From: Amborella trichopoda
Lineage: Eukaryota; Streptophyta; Magnoliopsida; Amborellales; Amborellaceae
Direction of reading: 5' to 3'
NCBI RefSeq assembly: GCF_000471905.2
Contig: NW_006495273.1
Span: 7,329,481-7,393,480, forward strand
DNA: 64,000 bases
Made by a program: the position numbers and the translations under genes. The notes under the pieces are model-generated. The model searched no databases, was not told where the DNA came from, and saw only the letters and a program-made list of their open reading frames with translations. Positions within the stretch are counted from its first letter, which is position 1, and the number at the start of each line of letters is the position of its first letter. Of the stretch, positions 36,201-51,200 are shown in pieces.

Positions 36201-39200
36201 AACGACAGTGCCATAAACCCAGCATTGCTTGATTCAACACATCAACTTTAGAGACACGCAAGAGTAACTTCTTCAACTCTTGACTTCTTTGATAAGATAT
36301 AGATTCCCACATTGTTCCCCTTTATGTACATCTTCTGCATGAGAAGATCCTTCACATACACAAAACAGGGTGTAAAATGTTTTAGGAATTTGCATAACCA
36401 ATTAGTGTGACACAAAAACAAGGTTTCTCTTTATTTGTGGAATAAGAGAAGTGTTGGAAAGAACTAAAGAATCAGGAGAAGAGGACACTGATCCACTTTT
36501 TACATGTTAGATGGTGTGGATCATTCCCTCTCCAGATTTTGCTTTCCCATGATATGGAATTAATTTTGGAAACTTATCAACATACCGAAAAACATGATTG
36601 GCTGTGCTTAAAAAGCCAAAACATTTGTAGAGTGAGCTTCATACAGGTTTGGAAACTTTAGTCACATTATTAGCGATATTGATGAGGTCTAAAACTCATA
36701 CTTCACCATCCTGAATTTCCAACATTAAAGATGAACCAGCAGTTGATAGCACCATGTCCTCCTTGCTTGCATAACTGACATATGATATTGGCATTCTTTG
36801 CAAGCTGAGTCGATGACCATACCTCTTCCTCCAAAAGTCATTATTCCGATCTCGTCCTCTTCATTATCAAAATTTTCGTCCTCTCCCATGATTGTGAGAA
36901 GAAGAGAACATGATTCAATGATACAATAAACACATGGTACTTAGAGATTAGGCTAACAAGAATTTGTTGTACTTGTACCTAATCATTCTCAGAAACTGGT
37001 TTGTCCAATAGTTAGCAAGTTTATCAGTGATGGTCTTTGTACTTGTGCAGATACTCCTTGATAATAGATGATTTCCTTTTCAAGTTTTGAAATTCCCTTC
37101 TAAATTGCGGATACCAGGCTTTTGAGTCTTTGGAATAAGTCTTGTGTAGACAATTCTGCAATTCTATCACACTAAGTCATCCATAATCGCACACAGCACT
37201 TCTTGAGACAACATGGACATAAGGCATGTGACCATTGATTGATTTTGCTTTATCCAAGTGCTGTATGTAGTATTTTCATTTGAAACCATATCACAAACTC
37301 CCATTTTTATTGTTTTCGTCTTTTTTTTCTTAATCGGCATAGGATCAAATCCATCCAAGTGACTCCTAAGGCCAACACTGGAATGAAGGGCAAGATTGAC
37401 GCTTCAATGCAAGGAAATTAATCTTTTATAAACAAGTTGGGGAAGAAATGAAGAGTGCAAGGGTTGAACCATTGAATGGGGTTCTTTTTGTTTTTTTGAA
37501 TTTTAGGGCTCCTTTTTGAGTAATTGATTTTGGTTATCTTCTTTTTCGAAGAAACTGATTTTGGAGAAACAATGGAGCCTTTCTTTTTGATACTAGAAAT
37601 CAAGGAAAGATGAGAGAGATTAGGTATAAAAGAATTTAATCCGTTAGTTTAAGACAAAGATGAAGTTAGAGTTTATGTGGAGAAATTAGAGGAATATTAA
37701 GTGAAAAGAATTAGATGTAGAGCTATTCAGATTTAAGAGGAAGGAGAAAAGAGGCGGAATTAGCTCTGAGAAGAAGAGGAAAGGAGATGAAATTTGGGTT
37801 TATAGGAGAGGATTAGGCTTTTCAGGTTAGGTTTTAGCTTCGGCTGCCTTGTCACCTAGGCGATATGGTCGAGAAACTGCCAAGGCTTCTAGGCGTGCAT
37901 GCCCAAGGCAGGAGCCTAGGCGGGCTCAAGGCAGGCATCCCTTCAAAAAAAAAAAGGAAGGAAGGATGGACTCTCTCTATCTCTCTCTCGGGTACATGTG
38001 CTCTCTCTACATTTGAGAAGAAGAAGCAGAAGATGGACTCCAAGTGTTTGATGAGCGACCTCTCTCACACACATATACACAAAAAGATACGCATTGACCT
38101 ATATGCTCCCTTTTTCAATGTTGGAAGAAGAAAAAGAAGAAGACGGCCTCCAAGTGTTTGATGCAAGGTCCTCTTTCTCACATACTCCCTCTCTCTCATT
38201 CTCTCTCGACATATCCTCCTAGTGTTTGAGATCTCTCTCTCTCTCTCACAAATACAGATACAAAAGAGAAAAAGAAAAAGAAAAAAAGAGAATGATCTTT
38301 AAGAATTTCATACGAAACCTCACGCACACACATACATGCGCATGCATACACACACGCACACTAAACACACACACATTCACACAACACATACACACAAAGC
38401 ATATAGCCTCCACCGCAACCCCTTCCTTTCAGTGCTTTAAAAGGCGGACCACCTAGTGCCTAAGCGGCTCAAAGAGCTTGACCGCCTAGCCCAAGCCTAG
38501 GCGGGTGCCCAACTCCCAGCCTTGAGAGGCCCGCTTATGGCCTGTGTTGTGCCAAGGGGCGAAAATGCTCCTCGTTGAAGGGAATTTTTGGGTCTTTTTT
38601 TTAATAAAAAGGAGGAAAATTGTGGATTTTAGAGCCTATTTTAGAGCGAGAAAACCCCCCAAAAATTATTTATTTGTGATTTCTATGAGACCGAAGGGTT
38701 TCTCAAAGTTATGAGAAATTGATTTAAACATCACCAATTGCTATTAAATTTAGTTTTGAAGGTTTTAGAAGTTTATTAGAGGGTTTTTTAGAAGAAATTG
38801 ATGTGCTATCTTGGATTATGGACTAAAACAATTTTCCTTTCTACTGGCCGCCCAGGTTCTGGGCGTCTTGGACCCCCACGGCTGCCTAGGTGCCGCTAAG
38901 TGTTTTTTGAAACACTACTTCCTTTAGTGACACAAGCCGCCTGGCTTTGTGTCCGGGCCTCCGCCTTTTTGAAACTTGGGTTTTAGAAAGAAGATGAGCA
39001 TATCGGTTAGGGTTTTGAAGAAGATGGAGAATATCTATTAGGGTCTTCAAGTTAGGGTTTAGATGGAATTAAATATATAGGAAGAAGATCAGTTAGGGTT
39101 TTGAAGAAGAAGCAAAAGTAGACAGGAGTGAAGAAAAGGAAGAATTATGGGTATCCTTGATTATGCTGAGATATTCCTTGATCGTTGATTCGATACCATG

Positions 39201-42200
39201 TAAAAATGAAATGTTAAGAGATGGAGAGGTGAGATGGACTGCAAGTCATTCCACTCCTTTTCAGATTGGTGGGATAATCTCTTCATTTTGTTCTTATATT
39301 GCATTCTAGATTGGATACTTGGGGTTTCTGGCCTTTAAAAGCCTTGAGTGCATGTAAGTATAATAAATCATAGTGGATTCTACACTTAGGTGGGAGAGTG
39401 TACTATGGCTGACTGACGTAGAGTTTGGCGGTCTATGGCCTAGGTCATGTCCAAAACCCTTACCCTTGGGCATGTGGCACTTCCGTTGCCAGTTTATAGA
39501 GAGTTATTCTTTCTTGAGGTTGGAGAGATGCTTAGGGTTGTTTGTAGGCCAGAAGAGCTATGTGGTCTCTTGTGAGGGGATGTAGGCTTGTGAAAGCAAT
39601 GGCTAAATACTCAACAAAACTTATGCAAGGCATATGAAATTGACAATGGCATTTTGGGAAGCATTCCTATATAGAGGGACATGTGTGTATGAGAGAGAGC
39701 CCCTTGTACTATAGTGATATGTGCATTTTGACTTGCTCTTAAGGGGGGGAACCTGTAATCCACATACTAGGACTATGTTTTCACTACTTATTGATCAGTT
39801 TTAACAGGCCAATCATGAGCCCTTGCACTAGACTGTGGGTCGTGGGTCTCATTAGGTTGGTTTGAGAAGACAACTGTGGATCGTGAATCTTGATATGGGT
39901 GGAGTGCCTTGATAGTCACTTGTTTTTGACCTATATGGTAACAATCCACTTCTAAAGGTGTTTCTGTGTTATTAAGTGTTTTTAGAACTCTAGAAATATT
40001 GTTTTCAACTAAATATATGTTTTTGTGATTTTTGAATATTTTTGAGAATTTTAGAATGATTCTAAATGGCATAAAAAATCCCAAAAGGGTCTGTGATTTT
40101 TCTAAAAGGGGGTATTTTAGAAAATAGTGTTTTATTGGGTGGGACCCACGTGTAGGGGGACTAAGAGCCTAGCCCCACACGTGTGGGGTGCACGTGGCAT
40201 GGGATGTGCGACCCACACACCCCACATAGGGTGAGGCCCCTAATTTTTGTTCATGTTGATGATTGATCAAACAACTTGATTGAACATCACGATTTGAGAC
40301 CACGGTTTTGATTGATCAATATAGGTCATTAACTTCCCGCCTAACCTTACCTACCCTGCCCTTGCTATCTTTGCCTTCTCATCCAACCTTGAGGCAGATA
40401 GGAAGATCGATTTTCCACTCACCGGATACAAGTTCTTCAGTAGTAGTGCCTTTGTAAATTGGGCTCTGCTTCTTCAATGGAGTGTACGGAACTGCTCGGA
40501 GTGCCAGACGAACGACTGCTTCTTCGGTGCAATGTATGGTAGCAGACAGTGTGAACCTTGTTCCTCAATTCACGTATCCTGTTGATTCGTCTCCAAACAA
40601 GAACTGCCGACATGAAAGAGGTGATCCCCACGTCCCGTGCTTCAATGACTATAATCGCAACAAATCCATATGTGGTGACTTGACTAGTTATGTTTCCAAG
40701 AGAGAGATATCATGGTGGAAGGAAACCTTGGTGGTTATTTTTTTAATTTTGAAAAATATACTATTCGTTGGAAATATCTCTTTAGAAAATCTTTTGTGAG
40801 TTTTTGTGGGATCTAGAATATCTTTGCCCAAATTTAGTAGTATTTTAAATTCCTTATTATCGCTTTGTGGGGGAAAATGAATTCTAAATAATTGTCGAAG
40901 ATTAGTTTTGCCTGGTTGAAAGTCAAGATTGATTAGAAGTGGATATCGGTCAAATCTCAGGGGACAAAGTTCCTAAATATTCACTCTAGATCATAATGGT
41001 CATCTTAGAGGTGGATAACTCAGATTGTTTCTCTCTCTTACCTCATAGATTATCTAAATATTTTGGATAGTGCCAAATCCTAATCTAAATGGGGCACTAT
41101 AGGGCCCTTGAGCTTTATAAATAGGAGGACCTCCTCATCCTCTACATGTTTTTTCTTTTAAATTAGTGTTTCATCTTCTTAGGGAGATTACTGGAGAGCA
41201 CCATGTCCCTCCTTTCTCCAAGGCTAAGGCATGGTAAGTATATGGGTTTATGGATGAACTATGTAGAGTTGTTCTTTTTAAAGTCATTGTTTATGTCCAT
41301 ATTATGAGTCCATAAAGGTGGTTTGACATGTTAGTATAGTATTTTTCTTTTGGAGCACTCCAATTAGTTTTTATTCCATGCAAAATCTTGTTCTATTTAC
41401 TTGGCAGAGTGGTTACATTGTTTGTTCTATAATACATAAATATTGAATTAAGGTGTAAATGGGTCTGTTTGGGACAGGTCAACCCTGACCTGACTGGGTC
41501 CTTGTTAGACTGGGACCTGACCAGGACTTGGGTCCGGTCTAGGTCAATTGGACCGACCTAGTCATGGTCTACATAAAAAATTAAAATTTAATCTCTCTAT
41601 TTTACAATATTTAAATAGTATATAAGGAATCGGGCTTGGGTCAAAGCGGTAGCAATTGGGTTTTTATAGCACTACATCTCAAGTTCCATTCCTATGTAAC
41701 CTTGTCAAAACAAAAGAAAAAAAAATAGTATATAATTGAACATTACATGGATATCTACATGGTCAGGTCAACCCCTACTTGAACCCCTTTCGGTATGGAT
41801 CCGGGCCTGGAGCCGACCCAGGTTGGGTCAAAGTCAAATGTACTCGGGCCCAAACCTGTTTAACACCCCTAACTGATATATTTTTGATAATGACAAATAG
41901 GAATCATAGTGTTCAAGATGGGAGCTGTTCCGGGTGAGGAGTGGGTGATTGTTGATGTCTGCAAGCTCCCTACTTTGAGATCCCTGATACCTTCAACATA
42001 TAATAAGATAGTAAACTTTTCAAGATATTAAAAATTCATTACTTTTTTCTAATGGTATATGGATGCACATCTTTATAAAACTTGCAAGTGGGCTGGATGT
42101 CTATCTTCTTTGTCTCTGTTTTTTTTTTTTCTAATTGTATTCCTGCGTCTTTTTTTTCACTCTCCTTATTTGAGATTGGCTCTCATAGAATATTGCAATT

Positions 42201-45200
42201 TCCACAATTAATAGAGGAATAGTCATGAAGGGAATTAATAAGTAGAGGAGACTGGGGATTGAATTCCAGAGCTTTGCTGCATACAGTTCGATAATATGTA
42301 TGTAAATTTACAATACATTTTGTAAATTGGTTATACAAAGTGTGACATTATTATCCTTGTTTTATTCTAGATGAACATGAAAGAATTAACAAATGCAGCG
42401 ACCAATATAACATTATGATGAAAACCTGATAATCACTAATGGTCAATATAGCCCTTGTTGACTGTTCCTCTCTGTGAAAGCTTTATTATCGATTATATCT
42501 TCTTTTGCTTGCTGGACTTTCTATCAGAGAGCCTCCTCAATCCCTACATGGTGACATCTGTAATCAGAAATTGAGCCTTTGGAAATCGTTATTCAATTCA
42601 AGTAATACCGCTTCCCATGAGTTTTCTGCAAGGTCAATGCATGCTACAAGTGCAATATTAAGTGATACACATTGCATATAATCACTGAGTGCACTTGCTT
42701 ACGGTTTGCAATGCCACATTAAGCATGTTTCGGAGTGGTGGTTGGATGAGTGGAAATGAGGTCTCAGTCCCTTGGTTATAAATTGCCACCATGAATGGTT
42801 AAATCTCACTCCTTAAAATTTATGTTGACGACCTCTCCTCGTGCTGCAGTTCAAATCATTTAACATTCTTGTATTGTTTTGACAGCTACATGTGAGTTGC
42901 CATGCAGATGATATACTTCAATTTGTAAATTATTTTGTTGGAAACTGCCAAAATGCAAGTAGTGATATCCAAAAAGGTGCTGTGAAACTTCTAATTGAAG
43001 TTGCAAATAAGAGCATTCAGGTACAAGTTTCAACTGTTTGTACTAAACTCTCTCAATTGCTCCATTCATGTAAATAGAATCTTCTAATAAATATTGTATG
43101 TAATACATACAAACAAAAGACCCTAGCTTCAAACACCTGCAATTTTTTGATGTGATATCCGTGTGTGTACGTGCCATTATGTGTAATGGAATGTCATTTA
43201 TTTCCAAATATGACTAGAATTCTAAATCATAACTCCTTTCTCAGGTATCACGTCATACTTATGCAGTGCTTAGTATTTATGGTGCTGGCCTATATTTTCT
43301 AGATCGTGATGTGCTGGCTAGAAAGAGTGGTTTAGTTTCTGAAACGAGAAAGATTAGAGCTGGCATACCACTAGATGGTGAAGAAACACTGGGGTACTTG
43401 CCTGGTTCAGTGACACTGGAGCTCTTGCCTGTTTTTGTACTTGAATTGGTTAGTTTTATTCAGAGGGATGAAACATGGGAAAAAACATTTCCTAACCTTG
43501 AGGGAGGGCAAACCAGTTTTTCATGTGGTTCTCTGGGCCTTAGGTCTGATGGTGATAGATCTTGCACACATCTGCATGGTGAAATTTCCTCATTGTCCTT
43601 CTTGAATGCCCTGGAGTCCTTGTGCAAGCCTTTTGTGGAATTTGTTCGTGTCGAATGGGAATGTCTCCCATTGGAAAATAAAGGAATGCCCTGCTATGTT
43701 AGCATAGATGTTGTTCTCTACGCACTCCATCTATTCTGTGTTGGGTTTTCTATTGGATCCAGGTGATAATTAGAATCAGAGTTCAGCTGTTTATTTCTTC
43801 TGAATTTTATTTGTTTTTCAAATTACTTTCTCTGCCATTGACCTTGCTTCTACCAGTCTCTCATGCCTTCTTTGAGTAGAATGTTTGGGAAGAGCCAATG
43901 GAACTGAATCGTTTACACATTTGGTGCAGTCATTTGCTTGAACAGGATATGGAGAAGCTGCATAAGAGCCTGCCTACTTTTCTTCTTGTAATAGTTGCCT
44001 ATCTGAAGCTTTCTCTGATGACTCTTGAGAGTCCCCAGGTAGTTTTTAGTTGTATTCTAGGTATTATTCTGATGTGGAATTAATGCCTTATGACACTCAT
44101 TATATATGCGAAACGTGGATATTTCAGAGACATGTTGACTGCATTGACCATATACTGTCGAGAGGTTGGGTCCGGCCCCAAGATCTCAAATTTCTCATTT
44201 CCTCCTTGTACAATATTGTTGTTTCATTGTATAATATGAAGCAGATGAAAAAGGTACCAGCCTTTCCTTAAACCCTTTTCTGGTCAAATGTCAGGATATT
44301 GCCTATTTCCTTACCATATGACAGTGTTAATGCCTTAACTATTTTGTTATGTTTATTATTGCAACTTTGCAAGGTTGTTTTTGTACACATGTACATGTAT
44401 GCTTACATTGTTATCTTGTCTTCATATTTTTTAGCAACATTCATGAAAGATTTGCGTTAAGGTGAAGGTTTTGATTTGGTATTTATCCACAATAAAATAT
44501 TTGATTTGGTTTTATCTAGGATTGTTTCTTGAATGGGAATATATAGGAGGATTGGTTCTGAATTTCGATCTGTTGTTTTTTTTTGTACTCTTCACTGTAT
44601 TGTGCTGGTGAACTTTTTAATGAGATGTCTACATTCCTGTGTTTACAGGCTAACCTATTTATATGCTTCACCTTTTATTTTGTTCATCTATTAAGTTTAA
44701 TTCATGGATTGGAGTTATTAGAAAACGCTGGTTTTTCATACTTTGCATGATCGTCATGTAAGGACAATCCGTTTGTAGTTCTGAAAACAGTAGATTAACA
44801 TAAATAATGTAGAAATATACATTAGGAACATGGGCTTTGGCTTATCATTTGTTTTGGTGACGGCTTGAGGTCGCCGCGCTAACTTTGAAAGTGTAAATCC
44901 CACATTTGCTACCAAAAGGAAAACCAAGAGAAGTACATTAGCACTTTGAAATGTTAAGTGCATAGCTTCCTGATTTTAATTTTTTTCTATGATGAACCTG
45001 TGCAACTGGTTTTTAGTATGACATGTAGTTACGCACATAGGCACACAAAATGCACACATATGCACCCACAGATACATATATATCATTATATATAGATATA
45101 TATTCTTAGTTCTCCATTATTAAGTAAGTTGAATTAATTTTGGTGTCTGCACCTTTAACTATTTGGTGGTCACCTGGTCAAACTTGCTTGTCCATATATC

Positions 45201-48200
45201 ATTGTATGGCTCAATTTGTTGTGCCTACCGCTTCTTCTTTAGAATATTTATCCGGGGTCTTTCGGGATCATTGGTTACTTTATTACTATGTGGGCAATCT
45301 GTAGAAGTTCCTAAGGATTCTATATGATTTCCTTTTGTTGCCGATTATCACACACAACTTCTGATGGCTTGGTATTTTTATCTTTGCTGTCGTTCCTTGT
45401 TAGGCCTCCTTTGTGCTAAAATTATGTCACAAAGCAGCATGGGCTCGTGTATCTTTGCTTTGTCAGAAGTACACAAGGAAACCAGTGGGGACTCATAGTG
45501 ATTTTGTGTCACGAGAATTGATTGTAGATTCTGTCTCAGATGCATGTTCAAAGAGTGCTTTCTTCCTAAATGTTCTTCATCAATGTGGTGACTCTGCTGT
45601 AAAAGAGACTTTTGTTGATTGTCTTTCAAAATGGTCTGTTGCTGATACAATGATTACAAGGTTGGCTGAGCCGTTTGATCTGGTGCGGCAATGGGTTAAG
45701 GTATGGACTCTTAAATCTTTTTGGTTCTTCTAGATTTGTCAAACTCTTGATATTTTCTAATTCTTATTTTGAATAGATAGTGTGCAAGGATTATGGACAT
45801 GTCAAGGAGGATGATTCGGCCCCATTGCTATATTTTCTGCTATCAAACCCATACAAATGGTCAAAAATGACAATGGGTGCTATTTTGGAGCAAGTTTTGT
45901 GACAATCTCTCTTCTCTCCCTCTCTCTCTCTCTTTCAAACTGTTCTTAGTTTCCTATTTCCTGAACTGCAAATTATCTTGTAATTTACTTTGTGAACCTG
46001 TGTGTGTGTTTTTTTTTTCTTCTTATTAGGAGCTTTTAGCCTATGCAGAAATGGAGGTTCGTTATTCTAGTTTTTGTCTGAAGATGCAGCAGAAAATCAT
46101 CAGCATTCTCTTGGGTGATATCTATGTTACAGAAAACAATTATTTGCTGAGATCAAAGATTCTTCTTTTGAAAAGCAGAGTTGCTAAGGCTAGTGGACTT
46201 GGAGGCCTCAATGACTGTCTTCAATGCTTATCCGAATCGATTTGTCTGCTTGTGAGTTTTATGTTTATTGAAATGGCCTATTCAGTTGAATATGCCTGGA
46301 TTATGGAATACTGAGTTAGCTTTTCTCAAAAAACAGAATACTAAACTAGCTGAAGATCCTGCTGAATGTAATGCTTCATTATGCCACCAATTGGCTATGA
46401 CGTATTGTTTGCATGCATTATGCACCCAGGAGGCTGATCAAAACTCAGAGGTGATCTCATGGGAAGCATAATTGATCAGTTTAATTTATAGTTCTTCTTC
46501 TGTAGATTTGAGGCAATCCATGGGATTCTTAATGATTCTGAACTATTTATGTTCATGTGCAGGTCATCCATCATGATGTCAGTAGTGCCTTAAATTTGTG
46601 GGCACAAATTTATGTTTTGGGGTCTTCCATTTTGGATTCTCATCATGAGCTGGGGATGCAAAATGCATTGCCATTGTTGTATCATACTGTTGATTTGCTG
46701 TCATTGAAGGTAATTGGTATTTTGTGGAGTGTTTCTTTTGTTATTCTCTCATTCATTTTCTGTTGCTTCTTGAATAAATATTAGTAAGTTCAAACTGTTT
46801 CTTTTGTGATTGTTTCATTCATGTTCCATCTCTTCTTCTAGAAAAAATATTAAGTATCATTGTACCCTTTGTTATTTCTGAAATGACTATTTACGGTGGG
46901 GCTCATTCTTTACCCTATTCCAGGATTTTTCAAAGTTGAGTCTCAAATTCCATGAGCTGATACTTCAATCATTATGCACCCGAAAGAAAATCCCATTGGG
47001 TGAATGCTTGGCAGTGTTTTGGGGTGACAGAAGGCTAAATCATGCCCTTTGTACTGCTCCTATTGATGATGCTTTTATAGCATTTCTATCAAAAGAATTC
47101 GAAGTTTCTGCTGACTCTTTCAATTTCTGGGTAAGTTGTATAAAAGGGAATCCATATCTATTGTTAGGGTTCCAGCAGAAATTTCTGCTTGTTGATTCCA
47201 TTGTGAGGGATACTGCTACTAATCCTTCGAAGGAATGTCCATTGGGTACTGACATATCCTATGAAAAGATAATAGAGGCGGCATCAAATCTTGTCTCAAA
47301 TGTACGTCCCTTCATTTGTTGATTTGATAAATCCTAACTACCAATTTATTTGAACTGCAATATTCACCAATCTGCAAAATCTTTGATAATTTTTCTAATT
47401 TCAGGTTGCCAAAGATACTCGGTCAATTTTCATTGCAGGATATTTATACTACGACTTGAGTGAGAGGCTTGTTTCGAGTGGGAAGTTTTTGGAGGTCAGT
47501 GTTTTTAGCCTACTCAAGATCATATTGTTGTAGAAATTTTATATTAAAAACAATTGTCTATAGACCTGATATCTTTTGAGATCTATAAATATACTTGGGG
47601 TATATTTTGTATGGTATTCATGTCATGTGCATTTATGGACATTGTGGTGGTGAATACATGCCTTTTTACTCCAAACATCTTGTATAGAAGGGATCAGTCC
47701 CTCACTTATTCCTATGGGTTGGTGAACTGGGCTCTAACCCAATACCAGAAGTTGCAATGAACACCCTTTGCGAGGTATAATTAAACCAATTAGTCCCTCA
47801 ATTAGCATTATTGAAGTTTCTTTAGTTCACTAGAATGCAATGTAATTATTCAGATTAAACCACCATTTCGATAATGGGGTTTGAGAGCCACTACAACACA
47901 ATGCAATTATTCAGATTAAACCACCATTTTGATAATGTATTTCAATGAGATTGGAGATATGTGATTTGTGCGTTGCGAACATATAATCTGCATTGCCAAT
48001 CTTAGATTATAGAGTATCGTGGTGCCAAACACGTGTCCTTACAGTCACATGTGTGACTCTAAGCATTTATATTAGTTTAGAGGTTGACCTCTATTTTTCT
48101 GACTCGAATGATTTAAATGTTGGGGAGCTTTTGAAGGCGGATTGGATATGTTATAAACTGATATAAGGTTCCATAAGCAGATTTTTGTTCTCAAATTTAC

Positions 48201-51200
48201 ACTTTTGCTATTAACAAGAACATAGTAAGATATCCTCGTTTGAGTGGGGGTGCGGATTGGTCCTTTGGGGACCAATGGGCTTTATGGCTAAGATGTCCTT
48301 AGAGTAGAGTGGCATGAGAACCATAGATCTCTCGCTGTGGTTTTTGGGCTAGACCTAAGCTGATTGGATTGAAACCAGGGACCCTTGGGTCCAAACTGGC
48401 ATTAGGCTCGATATATGTGCTGGAGAGGGTTCGCGGGTCATCCCTTGTCAAGATTGAAGTGAACCTAATGGGTGTGTGCCAGGACTAATACATACTCCTG
48501 CACTATGAAGGTGTAGATGCTTTTGAGGGCAAGGATCAAAAGCTCGACACCATCGGTATGACATGCACACATGATAGCTGCATCTTTGGAGAAAGACCCG
48601 TGTGATCTATGCATGTATGTGATGACTGCGGACACCCAAACCTCGAGTGGCTTATATCTTTATATTAGCTGATCTGTCCTTGTGGGCACCTGAAATCCTC
48701 TTAGAGAGGGATCTTTTCGCTTTAGAAAATGATCTTCATATCCATGTGGTAAGAGTTCAAATTCTTCGTAGTATAAATTCATATGTTCATTAAAAATAGC
48801 TTTCCCATTAGCTACTTCCTCGATTGCATCTTCTTCATTGAAATGGATGTTTGTTTCAATTGGCAAAAGTGTTGACCATGGATTTGAAGGATAAGATTGG
48901 CAAACCCACCTCATCCCCTTGGTTTTGAGTGTGCTCTTGGACTCGAATTATCCTGTCTCAGAGTCTCCCCACTTCCGAGCCTGCTCTGATGCTAGATGGT
49001 TGAAACTAGGAAGAGAGAAGAATAGAAGGAGAAATAAACCAATGGGCTATTTTCTTAGTTAGATTTAAAAGTCGCCATTGTATTCTCAGGCTTCTAATGG
49101 CCCTCCACCAAGTCCACATCATTGAAAGACCAAAACCCATCTAATAAACCTCAATGCTTTGACCAAATGTAGAATTTCTCCATCTTTAAAACCCATTAGA
49201 GAGCATCAAGCAATAGTTCTTGGCCCCAATTTACTTGTTGATGACTTTAATTGACTGAAGAAATTTCATGAACAGCCGCAAAAATCCCTACAGAACTTAA
49301 ACTCGAAATGCTCTAAACCCAAACTGCATCAAGATGTCAACAAGGGAAGGCTGAGTTTGTCATTCCTCTGCTCAAAGTCCATAAAAAAAGTTTGAAGGAC
49401 TTTAAGAGGAAGGACCACATCCGTTTCATATTCTATTGACAATGGATGGGTAGGGTATTGTCAAAGGAACATTTATGAAGTACATTATGTATGAATCATT
49501 CTGGAAATATTTTTTTTTTTGGGAAAACGACTTATACACCCTCTCTATAATTATAATCCCAAATAACCCCCTGGGTCCATGGGCTTTCCAAGACTCTCTC
49601 TAAGCTAAAAGAAAATGATGTTTAACCCTATCTTTTCCTTTTGTATTGTCCCAATTACACCATTTACCTTTTTATCTTTTTTAATAAATCCCATCAGATA
49701 AATGGAATGTGTGCCTCTTTTAATCTACTTGTGAGGTTCACAAGATGAGAGAGTAATGGGGGTTCAAGGGAGATTGCAAGCGATAGAGAGGAAAGGAAAG
49801 GTTCATGGGTAAGGAAGAGAAAAAGAGAAGGAGAACTTTTATTGTCATTTTCTTTCAACTTGGTGGGGGTCCATGGGCTTTCTATGGATCTGAAGATTTA
49901 TTTTAGATTATAATTACAAAGAGGGTGGTATATGTCTTTTTTCCTTTTCCTTTTAAATTCTGAATGATGAAAAATCTGTTTCACATAATATTTTTGGTCA
50001 GACAATTGAATTTTGTGCTTAATTTTTCAGACATTTTGTTTGATGTGCCAAAGTTTGTTTCATTTTCTACAATGCTCTTTTGTTCTTTCTTTACTCGTAT
50101 GAGATTTGCTAAGTGATGGATTGGGTTTTTGATATCTTTTTTAGGCTCTTTCGTATGCAAGAAAATCACTTAATTTGAGGAAGAAACTCCTTCAAAGGAA
50201 TTTCTTATTTTCATCTAAAAGTTCAAAGACGGAAGACATTGGGGATGAAGAAATTAATGTAAATGATAAAGCTGCTAGGTTTTCTCTAGAAATTCTTGGA
50301 TCGAAAACCAGAAACTTTTGGCCAGAGTTTGTCTCTTGTGGAAAGTTTGATGATTCTATCAGTCCTTGGAATGTGCTTAGGACCTATTTAGAAAGCGCGC
50401 TTCAGGTACTTTTCCTTCTCTATTCTATATATTAAAGGGAAATCCTTCTATGTGTCTCAACACTCATAATATATACGTGGCTTGATGCTCACAATAGAGT
50501 GAGGTGAGAACAATGTCACAAGCTGTTGCCAGCTTTGTCTGTTAGGCCATAATTATTGTGTAACGTTGTTGTTAGTTTACTCCTAGCTGTTTGGTTAAGA
50601 TCAGAGGGCTAGATATATACAGACACACAAATTATGAGTTAGAGACAAATACAAAGCTGATCCTATGTTAATATAATTCAAAATGATTTAACATTTTCAG
50701 ATTTTTTTTAAAAATATTTTTCTCTGATATCGAATAACTTCTAGGTTGGGAGAATTTATGAAGCTATTGGGTGTTCTGATGAAGCTGAACATATTCTATC
50801 TGTGGGGAAGGAAATATCTTGTTCGCAAGGTTTCATTCTTTTCGGGGTGACATTTGGGTCTATCTTAGGTATCATAATTTGATTATTCTTTTTTTCTTAG
50901 GTATCATAATTTGATTGTTCTTTTTTTTTTTTGTAAATTTAATTTTTGCTTATTCTGAATATGCTGTTCATAAGAAGCAAACTGAAAATACTATGTATTT
51001 GTCACCTTTTTCTTGTCTTGCTTTGGTGGTGCAATTAAGTCGGTTTGCTGTTTGATCATTCTGAAGTGCTATAGTTTCATGGCTACAAGAGGTTCTGGAT
51101 TTTCAAACTTTTGTTGGCTGTTACTTTCGTTTTCCTCCAGGAGAATTGTATTTCAGGAAGCAACTTTGGGATCAATCTGAAAAGGAACTTGTGAATGCCA

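Larger units (their letters stand above)
33079..42885 (+). other. separase intron 3 (9.8 kb)
   Basis: Between phase-matched exons 3 and 4. It holds a (GA)n microsatellite with the 820-bp N gap, an antisense copia element with LTR material at 34107 and 39199, a nested G/C-ended element, a possible solo LTR, and a foldback element at 41452-41872. The part 41875-42885 shows nothing recognisable. Confidence 0.7.

Noticed and set aside
35918-36232. 104-codon plus-strand ORF
   Set aside because: It lies antisense to the copia integrase and pre-integrase pieces and has no family features of its own.
40482-40799. 105-codon plus-strand ORF
   Set aside because: No recognisable domain. It sits in LTR-like DNA within separase intron 3, with no splice or homology evidence.
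43880-43929. Separase exon 6 starting at the AG at 43879
   Set aside because: It would join phase 2 to phase 0 and hit a TGA. The acceptor at 43929 restores the frame.
46290-46336. Separase exon 11 starting at the AG at 46289
   Set aside because: The intron would be 38 bp, too short for plants. The acceptor at 46336 gives an 85-bp intron and keeps the frame.
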